DNA of 64,000 bases from JAEVLT01 sp050496765 (GTDB taxonomy: Bacteria; Bacillota; Bacilli; Bacillales; Cytobacillaceae). Shown piece by piece: positions 34,258 through 41,778 of the stretch. Location of the stretch: assembly GCF_050496765.1 (NCBI RefSeq), contig NZ_JBNWEO010000005.1, forward strand, positions 1-64,000, in the 5' to 3' direction. A program made the translations under genes and the position numbers. Below the pieces are notes generated by a model. The model searched no databases. It was not told the origin of the DNA and was given only the letters and a program-made list of their open reading frames with translations. Within the stretch, counting starts at the first letter, position 1. Each line of letters opens with the position of its first letter.

Positions 34258-34986
34258 ATGGCACAGTTTGATGATTCGGCAGCAACGTATGATTCCTGGT
34301 GTTTAACGGAAATTGGCTCCTTTGTCGATCATTTGGAAAAAGAGATTGTTTTTCAGTTGGCCATGCCACAAATGGGAGAAAAGGCGCTTGATTTAGGATG
34401 TGGAACCGGGATTTATTCCATTTGGCTGGCGCGAAACGGATTAAATGTTACCGGTGTTGACCTCTCTGCGAATATGCTTGATAGAGCCAAAGAAAAAGCA
34501 GCTTCATTGTCGCTCCCAATTGCTTTTGTTCGATCAGATATTCAGCAGCTTCCGTTTGAAGATGAAACGTTTGACTTAGTTGTCGCCAATATTGTTTTAG
34601 AATTTGTCGGAAATCCAAACAAAGTTTTGCAAGAAGGGTTGCGCGTATTGAAAAAGGGAGGCAGATTTGTCTGCGGGTTTATTGGCAAAGACAGCCCGTG
34701 GGGGAAAAAATATCAAACGCAAGGACAGGAAAAACCCGGAAGTGTGTTTGCCAATGCTGCCTTCTTTTCACCAACAACGGTCAGCGAAACATTGCTGCCA
34801 CCAGATATAATTCAACTCGGATTATTTTTTACAGCTGATGAGTTCATCACCAAGGATCAGGCAATGGCTCTCGAGATAGAACGAGCCAAACGGCCAAAAG
34901 AAAATGAAGCTGGATACTTTGGGGTTTGCTGGAATAAAAATGAAGGGAATGGAAGCGAAGTTGGAGAAAATTTATCTCGATTATAA
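34258..34986 (+). CDS. Class I SAM-dependent methyltransferase
   Basis: The 242-residue enzyme has a Rossmann methyltransferase core: motif I ALDLGCGTGIYSIWLA near residue 42, the acidic GVDLSANML loop near 66, motif II-like FVRSDIQQLPFEDETFDLV, and KVLQEGLRVLKKGGRF. Substrate unknown. Methylation of selenide or thiols is a known detoxification route and the location invites that idea, but nothing in the sequence proves it. GGGGGG precedes ATG 34258; the longer frame from 34195 runs through a terminator. The end overlaps the desulfurase gene. Confidence 0.8.
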   Translation: MAQFDDSAATYDSWCLTEIGSFVDHLEKEIVFQLAMPQMGEKALDLGCGTGIYSIWLARNGLNVTGVDLSANMLDRAKEKAASLSLPIAFVRSDIQQLPFEDETFDLVVANIVLEFVGNPNKVLQEGLRVLKKGGRFVCGFIGKDSPWGKKYQTQGQEKPGSVFANAAFFSPTTVSETLLPPDIIQLGLFFTADEFITKDQAMALEIERAKRPKENEAGYFGVCWNKNEGNGSEVGENLSRL

Positions 34987-36076
34987 TGCAAGTACCCCGT
35001 TGGCTCCTGAAGTAGTGGAGGCGATGCAGCCACTATTAACCGATTTTTATGGAAATCCTTCTGCACTTCATTGGGCAGGACGGCCGGTAAAAGAGCTGCT
35101 CTTTAGGGCGCGACAGCAAGTGGCAGATCTTCTTTCCTGTTCAGCTGAAGAAATGATTTTGACAAGCGGTGGCAGTGAAGCAAACAATCTTGCGCTGAAG
35201 GGGTATTATTTTCAGCATCAGCAAAAAGGAACCCATATTATTTCTTCCAAAATGGAGCATCCGGCCATTTTAAATCCGTTGAAATTTTTGGAGCGTATGG
35301 GTGCCAAGATTACGCTGGTCGATGTGGATGAGCACGGAATGGTTTCACCTGATGAGATCGAAGCTGCAATAACGGAAGAGACGATCCTGATTACGATCAT
35401 GCATGCGAATAATGAAGTGGGAACGATTCAGCCGATAGCTGAAATCGGGAAAATAGCTCAAAAACACGGTATTGCATTTCATACCGATGCCTCCCAGTCT
35501 GCAGGGAAAATACCGATTGACGTAAATGAACTGAATGTAGATATGCTGACAATTGCCGGCCACAAACTGTATGGACCAAAGGGCATCGGGGCGTTGTATC
35601 TGCGAAAAGGCACGGTTGTTGAACCGCTTATCCATGGGGCTGGACATGAATTCGGTGTCCGTGCCGGGACAGAGAATACGCTGCTTGCAGTAGGGTTGGG
35701 GAAAGCCTGTGAGCTGGCCAAAAAACATGTGCATTCTTCGAAGGTTAAGGAACTGACAAACTATTTTTGGCAGCAGTTAAAAAAGGAATTTGACCAACGG
35801 GTCGTGTTGAACGGCCATGAAGAAAAACGTTTGCCGAATACGTTGAATGTAAGTTTTGTCCGTAAAATCGGTCAAGATCTTTTATCGGCAATGCCATTGT
35901 TAGCGGCCTCGACTGGCTCGGCCTGTCATTCAGGCAGAATAGACCTATCCCCTGTGTTAAAAGAAATGGGTGTCCCGGAAAACATCGGAATGGGCGCTAT
36001 CCGGTTCAGCCTTGGGAGACCGACAACGAAGGAAGAAATCGATCAAGTGATCAGCTGGTTAAAAGAATTGATATAA
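34940..36076 (+). CDS. NifS/IscS-like cysteine desulfurase
   Basis: The PLP enzyme (about 378 residues) would remove sulfur from cysteine or selenium from selenocysteine as an enzyme-bound persulfide. Landmarks: YLDYNASTPLAPEV at the start, LTSGGSEANNLALKGY, HANNEVGTIQPI, the PLP-binding lysine in IAGHKLYGPKGIGALY and the reactive cysteine in STGSACHSG. It overlaps the methyltransferase gene by about 45 bases. The exact start is uncertain: ATG 34940, ATG 34949 and TTG 34961 are all possible. Close to selD it is a good candidate for delivering selenide, though general sulfur supply is also possible. Confidence 0.88.
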   Translation: MKGMEAKLEKIYLDYNASTPLAPEVVEAMQPLLTDFYGNPSALHWAGRPVKELLFRARQQVADLLSCSAEEMILTSGGSEANNLALKGYYFQHQQKGTHIISSKMEHPAILNPLKFLERMGAKITLVDVDEHGMVSPDEIEAAITEETILITIMHANNEVGTIQPIAEIGKIAQKHGIAFHTDASQSAGKIPIDVNELNVDMLTIAGHKLYGPKGIGALYLRKGTVVEPLIHGAGHEFGVRAGTENTLLAVGLGKACELAKKHVHSSKVKELTNYFWQQLKKEFDQRVVLNGHEEKRLPNTLNVSFVRKIGQDLLSAMPLLAASTGSACHSGRIDLSPVLKEMGVPENIGMGAIRFSLGRPTTKEEIDQVISWLKELI

Positions 36077-36136
36077 ACATGTATTCCATGCCAAAAGGTC
36101 AAACGAAGGCATGGTTTTTTATTGAGTAAAAGTTAC

Positions 36137-36165
36137 TTTACAATAACCGATTCATATGATACTAT
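36137..36165 (+). promoter_or_regulatory. Promoter of the ArsR-rhodanese gene
   Basis: TTTACA at 36137-36142, 17 bases, TACTAT at 36160-36165. The -10 runs into the ArsR-type palindrome. Confidence 0.6.
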
Positions 36166-36191
36166 TCAACTAATTAGTTTAATAGTTGAAT
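36164..36191. promoter_or_regulatory. Candidate ArsR operator
   Basis: Nine-base arms ATTCAACTA (36164-36172) and TAGTTGAAT (36183-36191) surround AT-rich sequence. This ATTCAA...TTGAAT pattern is typical of ArsR/SmtB operators and overlaps the -10, as expected of self-repression. Confidence 0.7.
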
Positions 36192-36209
36192 ACAAAGCGA
36201 GGTGTTTGT

Positions 36210-36863
36210 TTGGAAACGCGTGAGTTTAAGGACTTTATTTATGGGGAGTTTTCCCGAATCGGGAAGGCGATCTCGAGTCCAAAAAGAATTGAACTGCTTG
36301 ACCTTTTAACACAAGGGCCTAAATCGGTGGAAGCCCTGGCTTTGGATACAAAAATGAGTATTGCCAATACTTCAAAGCATTTGCAAACATTGCTCGAAGC
36401 AAAGCTGGTGATTTTTTCAAAGGATAAAAACTATGTGATTTATCGTCTTGCAAGTGAACAGGTGCTGGCTTTTGTTTTCGCTTTAAGAGGAACAGCAGAA
36501 GATCGGATTTCCGATGTCAGCCACATAAGAGAAGATTTTATTTTAAGGAAAAATACAGTAAAGCCGATTTCCTTTGCAGAATTGACAGAAAAGCTAAGAA
36601 ACAACGGGGTTATGCTGCTGGATGTGAGACCGGCGGAAGAGTATGAAACAGAACATTTGCCAAATGCCTTATCCATTCCCATTTCTGAACTGGAAGAGAA
36701 ACTTGATTCGCTGCCGAATGATAAAGAGTTCGTTGCATACTGCCGGGGGCCATATTGCGTCTATGCGACAGAAGCGGTTGAACTCTTGCGTTCCAAGGGG
36801 TATCAAGCATCCTTGCTCGAAGCAGGCATCAATGAATGGAAACAAATTCACCATTCAATTTAG
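36210..36863 (+). CDS. ArsR-type HTH fused to a rhodanese domain
   Basis: The 217-residue protein joins an ArsR winged helix (residues 10-95: SPKRIELLDLLTQGPKSVEA, SIANTSKHLQTLLEAKLV) to a rhodanese domain (residues 110-215: GVMLLDVRPAEEYETEHLPNA) whose active-site loop is CRGPYC, with the persulfide-forming first Cys. Such fusions can sense reactive sulfur or selenium species directly. The start is TTG 36210: GAGGTG lies five bases upstream, and the earlier ATG 36186 overlaps the operator. It is followed 49 bases later by the MFS gene, probably its target. Confidence 0.85.
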   Translation: METREFKDFIYGEFSRIGKAISSPKRIELLDLLTQGPKSVEALALDTKMSIANTSKHLQTLLEAKLVIFSKDKNYVIYRLASEQVLAFVFALRGTAEDRISDVSHIREDFILRKNTVKPISFAELTEKLRNNGVMLLDVRPAEEYETEHLPNALSIPISELEEKLDSLPNDKEFVAYCRGPYCVYATEAVELLRSKGYQASLLEAGINEWKQIHHSI

Positions 36864-36911
36864 GAGGAAAGAGGATGATTTTTCGTCAATAATTAGATAC
36901 GGGAGGAAGTC

Positions 36912-38138
36912 ATGGAACAACCGAAAATTGGCATTAAAGAGAATTTGGTTCAGTTCATTTTATTGGTTGTGACGAATTTATTTGTTGGTTCGATGGTGGG
37001 GATTGAGCGAACAGTCCTTCCTTTGCTTGGCGAAAAGCAATTTGGGCTGGCATCTGCCAGTGCCGCATTGTCGTTCATTATTAGCTTTGGTTTTTCAAAG
37101 GCAATCGTGAACTATTTCGCCGGCCAGATTGCGGACCGGCTTGGCCGAAAAAAAGTATTAATATTAGGCTGGTTTGTTGGATTTTTTGTGCCAATTCTTA
37201 TTATTTATGCCCGTGCTTGGTGGGTGATTATTGTGGCGAACATTTTCCTTGGGATCAATCAAGGCCTGACCTGGTCGATGACCGTGAATATGAAGATTGA
37301 CCTTTCAAAAGCAAATCAGCGGGGGACGGCGGTCGGGTTAAATGAATTTGCCGGCTATTCCGGTGTTGCCATTATGGCGGCAGTGTCAGGTTATATTGCC
37401 TCTGTTTACTCTTTAAGACCCGAGCCGTTTTATGTCGGAATTGGCATTGTGATCATCGGCATTTTCCTTTCCTTGATTGCCAAAGACACGGGAGAGCATT
37501 TGAAACTGCAAATTCAAACGAGCGGAAATAGCAAGGCTGTCAATGAATTATCTTCGAAAAAAGTGTTCGCGCTTGCGACTTGGAACAATCGGAGCTTATC
37601 GAGCATCAGTTTTGCCGGTTTGTCAACTAATTTAAAAGATGGGATGGCCTGGGGATTGTTTCCATTTTATTTTTCCGCCGCGGGGTTGTCGGTTGGCCAA
37701 ATCGGTACCATTGTTGCGGTTTACCCCGCTGCGTGGGGATTGTTTCAATTAGTTACGGGTGCATTAAGTGATAAAATCGGCAGGAAGGTGCTTATCGTAT
37801 ATGGAATGTGGACACAAGCCATTGCGCTTTGGCTGATCTTAGTTGTTCACCAATTTAGTTTATGGATTTTTGCCGCTATTCTTTTAGGGATCGGTACTGC
37901 AATGGTCTATCCAACCTTACAAGCAGCGGTCAGCGATGTCGCAGCACCGGAGTGGCGGGCTTCCGCGATGGGTGTTTACCGGTTTTGGCGTGACAGCGGC
38001 TATGCCTTTGGGGCATTGCTTGCAGGAATATTCGCCGATTTTCTTGGTGTTGGCTGGGCCATCGGACTCGTTGCCATGCTGCCGTTTTTATCCGGATTGG
38101 TAGCAAAGATTCGGCTGCACGAAACAATTGAATCGTGA
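36912..38138 (+). CDS. Major facilitator superfamily transporter
   Basis: The 408-residue protein has twelve hydrophobic helices and the loop 2-3 signature of MFS antiporters (GQIADRLGRKKVLILGW near residue 75), repeated weakly after helix 8 (GALSDKIGRKVLIVYG). GGGAGG precedes the ATG. It forms an operon with the ArsR-rhodanese gene, so it is likely induced by the same thiol-reactive signal and may export or import a sulfur or selenium compound. The substrate cannot be read from the sequence. Confidence 0.85.
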   Translation: MEQPKIGIKENLVQFILLVVTNLFVGSMVGIERTVLPLLGEKQFGLASASAALSFIISFGFSKAIVNYFAGQIADRLGRKKVLILGWFVGFFVPILIIYARAWWVIIVANIFLGINQGLTWSMTVNMKIDLSKANQRGTAVGLNEFAGYSGVAIMAAVSGYIASVYSLRPEPFYVGIGIVIIGIFLSLIAKDTGEHLKLQIQTSGNSKAVNELSSKKVFALATWNNRSLSSISFAGLSTNLKDGMAWGLFPFYFSAAGLSVGQIGTIVAVYPAAWGLFQLVTGALSDKIGRKVLIVYGMWTQAIALWLILVVHQFSLWIFAAILLGIGTAMVYPTLQAAVSDVAAPEWRASAMGVYRFWRDSGYAFGALLAGIFADFLGVGWAIGLVAMLPFLSGLVAKIRLHETIES

Positions 38139-38171
38139 GAAATAAAATGGTACGATAACAATGGAAGTGAA

Positions 38172-38209
38172 CACCTTGGTTCGATTTAAAGAGAGCCAAG
38201 GTTTTTTTG
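38172..38209 (+). terminator. Terminator of the ArsR-rhodanese/MFS operon
   Basis: ACCTTGG/CCAAGGT stem followed by TTTTTT. Confidence 0.75.
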
Positions 38210-38304
38210 CGTGTGACAAGGAAAAAATGAACTTTTTGTCGAATGGTTGGGTCTTTTTAGTAATAAAGGCGGGTTTTTGGTAGACTGGATATGCGAACAA
38301 ATTG

Positions 38305-38432
38305 TTACAGCCGCGGAATCAATTGTGAAAGTCGCGGAATAGTCATCAAATCGGGCGGAGTTACTGTGAAAAGCGAAGAAATCAGTCGTTAAACTAGGTG
38401 AATCGTCAGCAAAATCGGTCGAAGTGCATGGG
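38305..38432. repeat. Degenerate 21-bp tandem repeats, locus 2
   Basis: Six units of exactly 21 bp run from about 38306 (first unit GCCGCGGAATCAATTGTGAA plus A). Conserved parts are CGGAAT-like and GTGAAA-like blocks. They fill the gap between the MFS gene and the DUF6044-like gene and contain no supported gene. Confidence 0.7.
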
Positions 38433-38464
38433 TATAGAGTATGAACAAAGGAATCGAGGTAATT

Positions 38465-40162
38465 ATGGGACGATCTAGATTGATAGGATTATGGAAAAAC
38501 GAGAAAATGTATATTACCCTGGCGCTGCTGATTATTGCACTTTGGGTTGCCCCGTACTTTATCCTCGGGGAACAGGCCCATATGCGGGTTCTAGACAATA
38601 TGGACTCCAATATTGCCTGGTACAAAGTGCTGATGGACAGCGGCCAGCTGTTTGGTTCGATTGATGCGAACATTCCGCAGATTATCAACGGACAGTTATC
38701 GCGAAATGCGATTTACTCTGAATTTTATGGCATTGTGCAGTTGTTTCACTTTTTCCCTGCAGAAACGGCTTATGGACTAAATCAGGCGATTTCTCGCTTA
38801 CTCGCTTTTTGGGGAATGTATTTAGTATTAAAACGATATGTGGTCAAAGATGAAAATCAGGGCATCATCCGTGTCGGCGCCGCCGTAACGTTTGCCTTGA
38901 CCCCTTTTTGGGCAAATGGAATGGCAAGCACATTGGGAATGCCGTTTGCGTTATGGGCCTTTTTGAATATCTACAATCGGCGGCAGCTCCGCAGAAGCGT
39001 ATTAACGCTGACCCTTTTGCCTTTTTATTCAACATTCATGCTGGGCTTTTTCTTTTTTCTCAGTGCAATGGGTGTTTTTTGGCTTGTGGATGTCATCCGC
39101 ACAAAAAAACCGCAGTGGCGCTTGTTTTTTTCGATTGCCTATATGACCCTGATTTATTTACTCATTGAATACCGGCAGTTTGTCTCGCTTATTTTTTCAA
39201 CGGAAAAAACAAATCGCTCGGAGTTTTTGGAATCGAAAAATAGCCTCGTTGCCACCATCCGGTTAATTTTCAAAAACTATGTGGTCGGGCACTACCAAGA
39301 CCCAACGCTCTATCAGTATATTATTTTGCCTTTATCACTCATTGTGCTCGTCATTGTGCTTGTTCAAAAAAGATGGAAGCAGGAGAAACTGTTTATCGGC
39401 TTGCATCTTGCCAACTTTTTGCTGTCCGTTTGGTATGCCTTTTGGTGGTATGAAGGCTGGGTACCGCTAAAACAAAAAATCAGTATATTAAACACCTTTA
39501 ATTTTTCGCGTTACCATTATTTGCACCCGATGGTGATTTACATTTTGTTTGCTGTGTCAATGCAAATCGTTTGGCGGTTGGTAGGGAAGAAACGCTGGCG
39601 CCTGCTGATCGGAATGTTGGTGGTTTTGCAGCTTGCGGTCTTAATCCCGTCAAACGAACAAATTTATTACCGCAATTCGCCGTCATTTGGCCAATTTTAT
39701 GCGGTTAAGGAATTTGATGCGATCAAAAAATTTATTGGCAAACCGGTTCAGGACTACCGGGTTGTCAGCATCGGTCTGCATCCGGCCATTGCACAGTATA
39801 ACGGGATGTATACTCTTGATACGTATAATAATTTTTACCCGCTGTCCTATAAGCATCAATTTCGGGAGATTATCGCTTCAGAACTTGCGAAAAGCAAATC
39901 GCTGCAAACCTATTTTGACGATTGGGGCGGCCGGCTTTATGTGTTTTCCAGCGAATTAGGGCAACATTACCAGTTTTCCAAGCATTCGAAAAAGGTAATT
40001 ACCCATTTGGAACTAAAGACAGCTGTTCTTAAGCAAATGGGCGGGGATTATGTTCTTTCTTCTGTTCCGATTCTAAACGCAGCAGAAAACCAACTGGAAC
40101 TGCAAAAGGTTTTTGATTCAAAGGATGCATATTGGCGGATTTATTTATACAAAGTAAAATAA
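38465..40162 (+). CDS. Polytopic membrane protein, DUF6044-like
   Basis: The 565-residue protein has about eleven hydrophobic helices in the first 420 residues and a soluble C-terminal part. The conserved opening (WVAPYFILGEQAHMRVLDNM, then DSNIAWYKVL) is characteristic of a Bacillus family of unknown function (I recall it as DUF6044). The long extracytoplasmic loop after the first helix with acidic residues recalls GT-C glycosyltransferases, so transfer of a lipid-linked sugar is one possibility. ATG 38465 follows GAGGT; ATG 38441 upstream has no ribosome site. Confidence 0.65.
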   Translation: MGRSRLIGLWKNEKMYITLALLIIALWVAPYFILGEQAHMRVLDNMDSNIAWYKVLMDSGQLFGSIDANIPQIINGQLSRNAIYSEFYGIVQLFHFFPAETAYGLNQAISRLLAFWGMYLVLKRYVVKDENQGIIRVGAAVTFALTPFWANGMASTLGMPFALWAFLNIYNRRQLRRSVLTLTLLPFYSTFMLGFFFFLSAMGVFWLVDVIRTKKPQWRLFFSIAYMTLIYLLIEYRQFVSLIFSTEKTNRSEFLESKNSLVATIRLIFKNYVVGHYQDPTLYQYIILPLSLIVLVIVLVQKRWKQEKLFIGLHLANFLLSVWYAFWWYEGWVPLKQKISILNTFNFSRYHYLHPMVIYILFAVSMQIVWRLVGKKRWRLLIGMLVVLQLAVLIPSNEQIYYRNSPSFGQFYAVKEFDAIKKFIGKPVQDYRVVSIGLHPAIAQYNGMYTLDTYNNFYPLSYKHQFREIIASELAKSKSLQTYFDDWGGRLYVFSSELGQHYQFSKHSKKVITHLELKTAVLKQMGGDYVLSSVPILNAAENQLELQKVFDSKDAYWRIYLYKVK

Positions 40163-40198
40163 AACTATAAATTTTTGTACGATCAAGGGGAGGACAAC

Positions 40199-40672
40199 AT
40201 GGTTTTATCGTATCCACTGTTTGCGGCGCTATTGGGCATGCTGATTGCTCAAGTAGTCAAAATACCGATTCATTTCTTTGCAACGAGAGAATTTAATTGG
40301 AGATTGATGTTCAGTACAGGCGGCATGCCAAGCTCACATACTGCAACGATTGTGGCGCTTGCGACAGCCATCGGTTTGACATCGGGATTTTCTTCAAATG
40401 AGTTTGCCATTAGTGCGGTCCTGTCGACGATCGTGATGTATGATGCTACTGGTGTACGAAGACAGGCAGGATTTCATGCGGAAATTTTAAATCAATTACT
40501 GGCGGATTTTAACCGTTTAATGGAAGCATTAAAAGACCCGCACCCAACAAACGCGGAGTCAAGGAAAAAATTGAAAGAGTTGCTTGGGCATAAGCCAGTT
40601 GAAGTATTTTTCGGCATGATCACAGGGATTATCGTTGGGGAATTGACCTTTTATTTCTATCCATTTTCCTGA
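40199..40672 (+). CDS. yuiD: YuiD-like membrane protein (PAP2/haloperoxidase-related, DUF212)
   Basis: The 157-residue protein has three to four hydrophobic helices and the DUF212 hallmark GGMPSSHTATIVALATAIG near residue 41, a short version of the acid-phosphatase/haloperoxidase site, plus MYDATGVRRQAG. The family's substrate is unknown; phosphatase activity on a membrane lipid is a guess. GGGGAGG precedes ATG 40199. A very strong terminator follows. Confidence 0.88.
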   Translation: MVLSYPLFAALLGMLIAQVVKIPIHFFATREFNWRLMFSTGGMPSSHTATIVALATAIGLTSGFSSNEFAISAVLSTIVMYDATGVRRQAGFHAEILNQLLADFNRLMEALKDPHPTNAESRKKLKELLGHKPVEVFFGMITGIIVGELTFYFYPFS

Positions 40673-40673
40673 A

Positions 40674-40720
40674 AAAAGGATGTAAAATCGAAGTGCCGAT
40701 TTTACATCCTTTTGTTTTTT
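40674..40720 (+). terminator. Terminator of yuiD
   Basis: A 17-bp stem (AAAAGGATGTAAAATCG and complement) with a T-rich tail. Confidence 0.9.
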
Positions 40721-40878
40721 AGCTAATCAGTATTTATATGGATAAATTCTGAACGGACGATGGACAGGACGTCCTAGTCAGGCGAGTGCCACAGGATGTG
40801 GCAGGTATACGAGCGTGTAAATTCAACTACACCTCTGTCTTCGTCCAAAGGACTCGTCAGTCGGCGAGTTTTCATTTA
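40715..40878. repeat. Dispersed intergenic repeat, copy B
   Basis: Second copy of the element at 3255-3365, with about 60 extra bases (40756-40815) that contain two small hairpins, one of them GCCACA-GGA-TGTGGC. Shared landmarks are AGCTAATCAG, TAAATTCTGAAC, AATTCAACTAC, CTCTGTCTTCGTCC and the closing GAGTTTTCATTT. A further ATCAGAATTTATAT follows at 40883. Confidence 0.75.
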
Positions 40879-40970
40879 TAATATCAGAATTTATATGTTG
40901 ACCTTTTTTGACCAAAATCAGGAATCTGTGACATGAAAAGTATACATGCAAGGAATTTATTCCATAACGG

Positions 40971-41016
40971 CCAAACTAAAAAGGGACGGGCGGCGGCTTT
41001 TGCCCGGTTTTTCTTA
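40971..41016. terminator. Terminator-like hairpin bracketing the 52-bp array, left copy
   Basis: CCAAACTAAAAAGG, then a CGGGC/GCCCG stem and GTTTTTCTTA. Nearly identical to 41737-41778 on the other side of the array. Confidence 0.65.
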
Positions 41017-41025
41017 TAATTTTTT

Positions 41026-41711
41026 AGGGTAAACCGGTCATTGCTAGCTTCTCTAATGCCCAATGTTCCTATTTTTCAGGTCTAATCGGTCATTACTAGC
41101 TCCCGTAGTGCCCAATGTTCCAATTTTTCAGGCCTAAGCGGTCATTACTAGTTCCCGTAATGCCCGCTTCTCCAATTTTTTAGGGTAAACCGGTCATTAC
41201 TAGCTCCCGTAATGCCCGCTTCTCCCATTTTTCAGGCCTAAGCGGTCATTACTAGCTTCCCTAATGCCCGATTCACCAATTTTTTAGGGTAAACCGGTCA
41301 TTGCTAGCTCCCGTAATGCCCGATTCACCAATTTTTTAGGGTAAACCGGTCATTACTAGCTCCCGTAATGCCCGATCCTCCTATTTTTCAGGCCTAAGCG
41401 GTCATTACTAGCTCCCGTAATGCCCGATTCACCAATTTTTTAGGGTAAACCGGTCATTACTAGCTCCCGTAATGCCCGATCCTCCTATTTTTCAGGCCTA
41501 AGCGGTCATTACTAGCTCCCGTAATGCCCGATTCACCAATTTTTTAGGGTAAACCGGTCATTACTAGCTCCCGTAATGCCCGATCCTCCTATTTTTCAGG
41601 CCAAACCGGTCATTACTAGCTTCCCTAATGCCCGCTTCTCCAATTTTTCAGGCCAAACCGGTCACTACTGGCTTCACCGGAACGCCCCCCGGAAAGCGAG
41701 TGCCTGGAGCG
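41026..41711. repeat. Thirteen tandem 52-bp repeats
   Basis: GGTCATTAC starts every unit, at 41036 and then every 52 bases without insertion or deletion until 41660. Each unit holds an imperfect inverted repeat (GGTCATTAC with GTAATGCCC around TAGCTCC) and one of two linkers, TTTTTTAGGGTAAACC or TTTTTCAGGCCTAAGC, which alternate through much of the array. Unit ends differ mainly at GATTCACC, GATCCTCC or GCTTCTCC. It lies between the convergent yuiD and symporter genes. The whole unit is conserved, so it is a tandem array and not a CRISPR. Confidence 0.9.
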
Positions 41712-41736
41712 GAAATCAACAGACCCCGTTTATCCA

Positions 41737-41778
41737 CCAAACTAAAAAGGAACGGGCGGTTTTGCCCGGTTTTTCTTA
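41737..41778. terminator. Terminator of the symporter gene, right copy of the bracketing hairpin
   Basis: A CGGGC/GCCCG stem flanked by A and T runs on both sides, so it works in both directions. On the minus strand it ends transcription of the sodium-solute symporter and overlaps its stop codon. Confidence 0.75.

Noticed and set aside
41026..41711. CRISPR array
   Set aside because: The whole 52-bp unit is conserved, including what would be spacers, and no cas gene is present. It is a tandem repeat.
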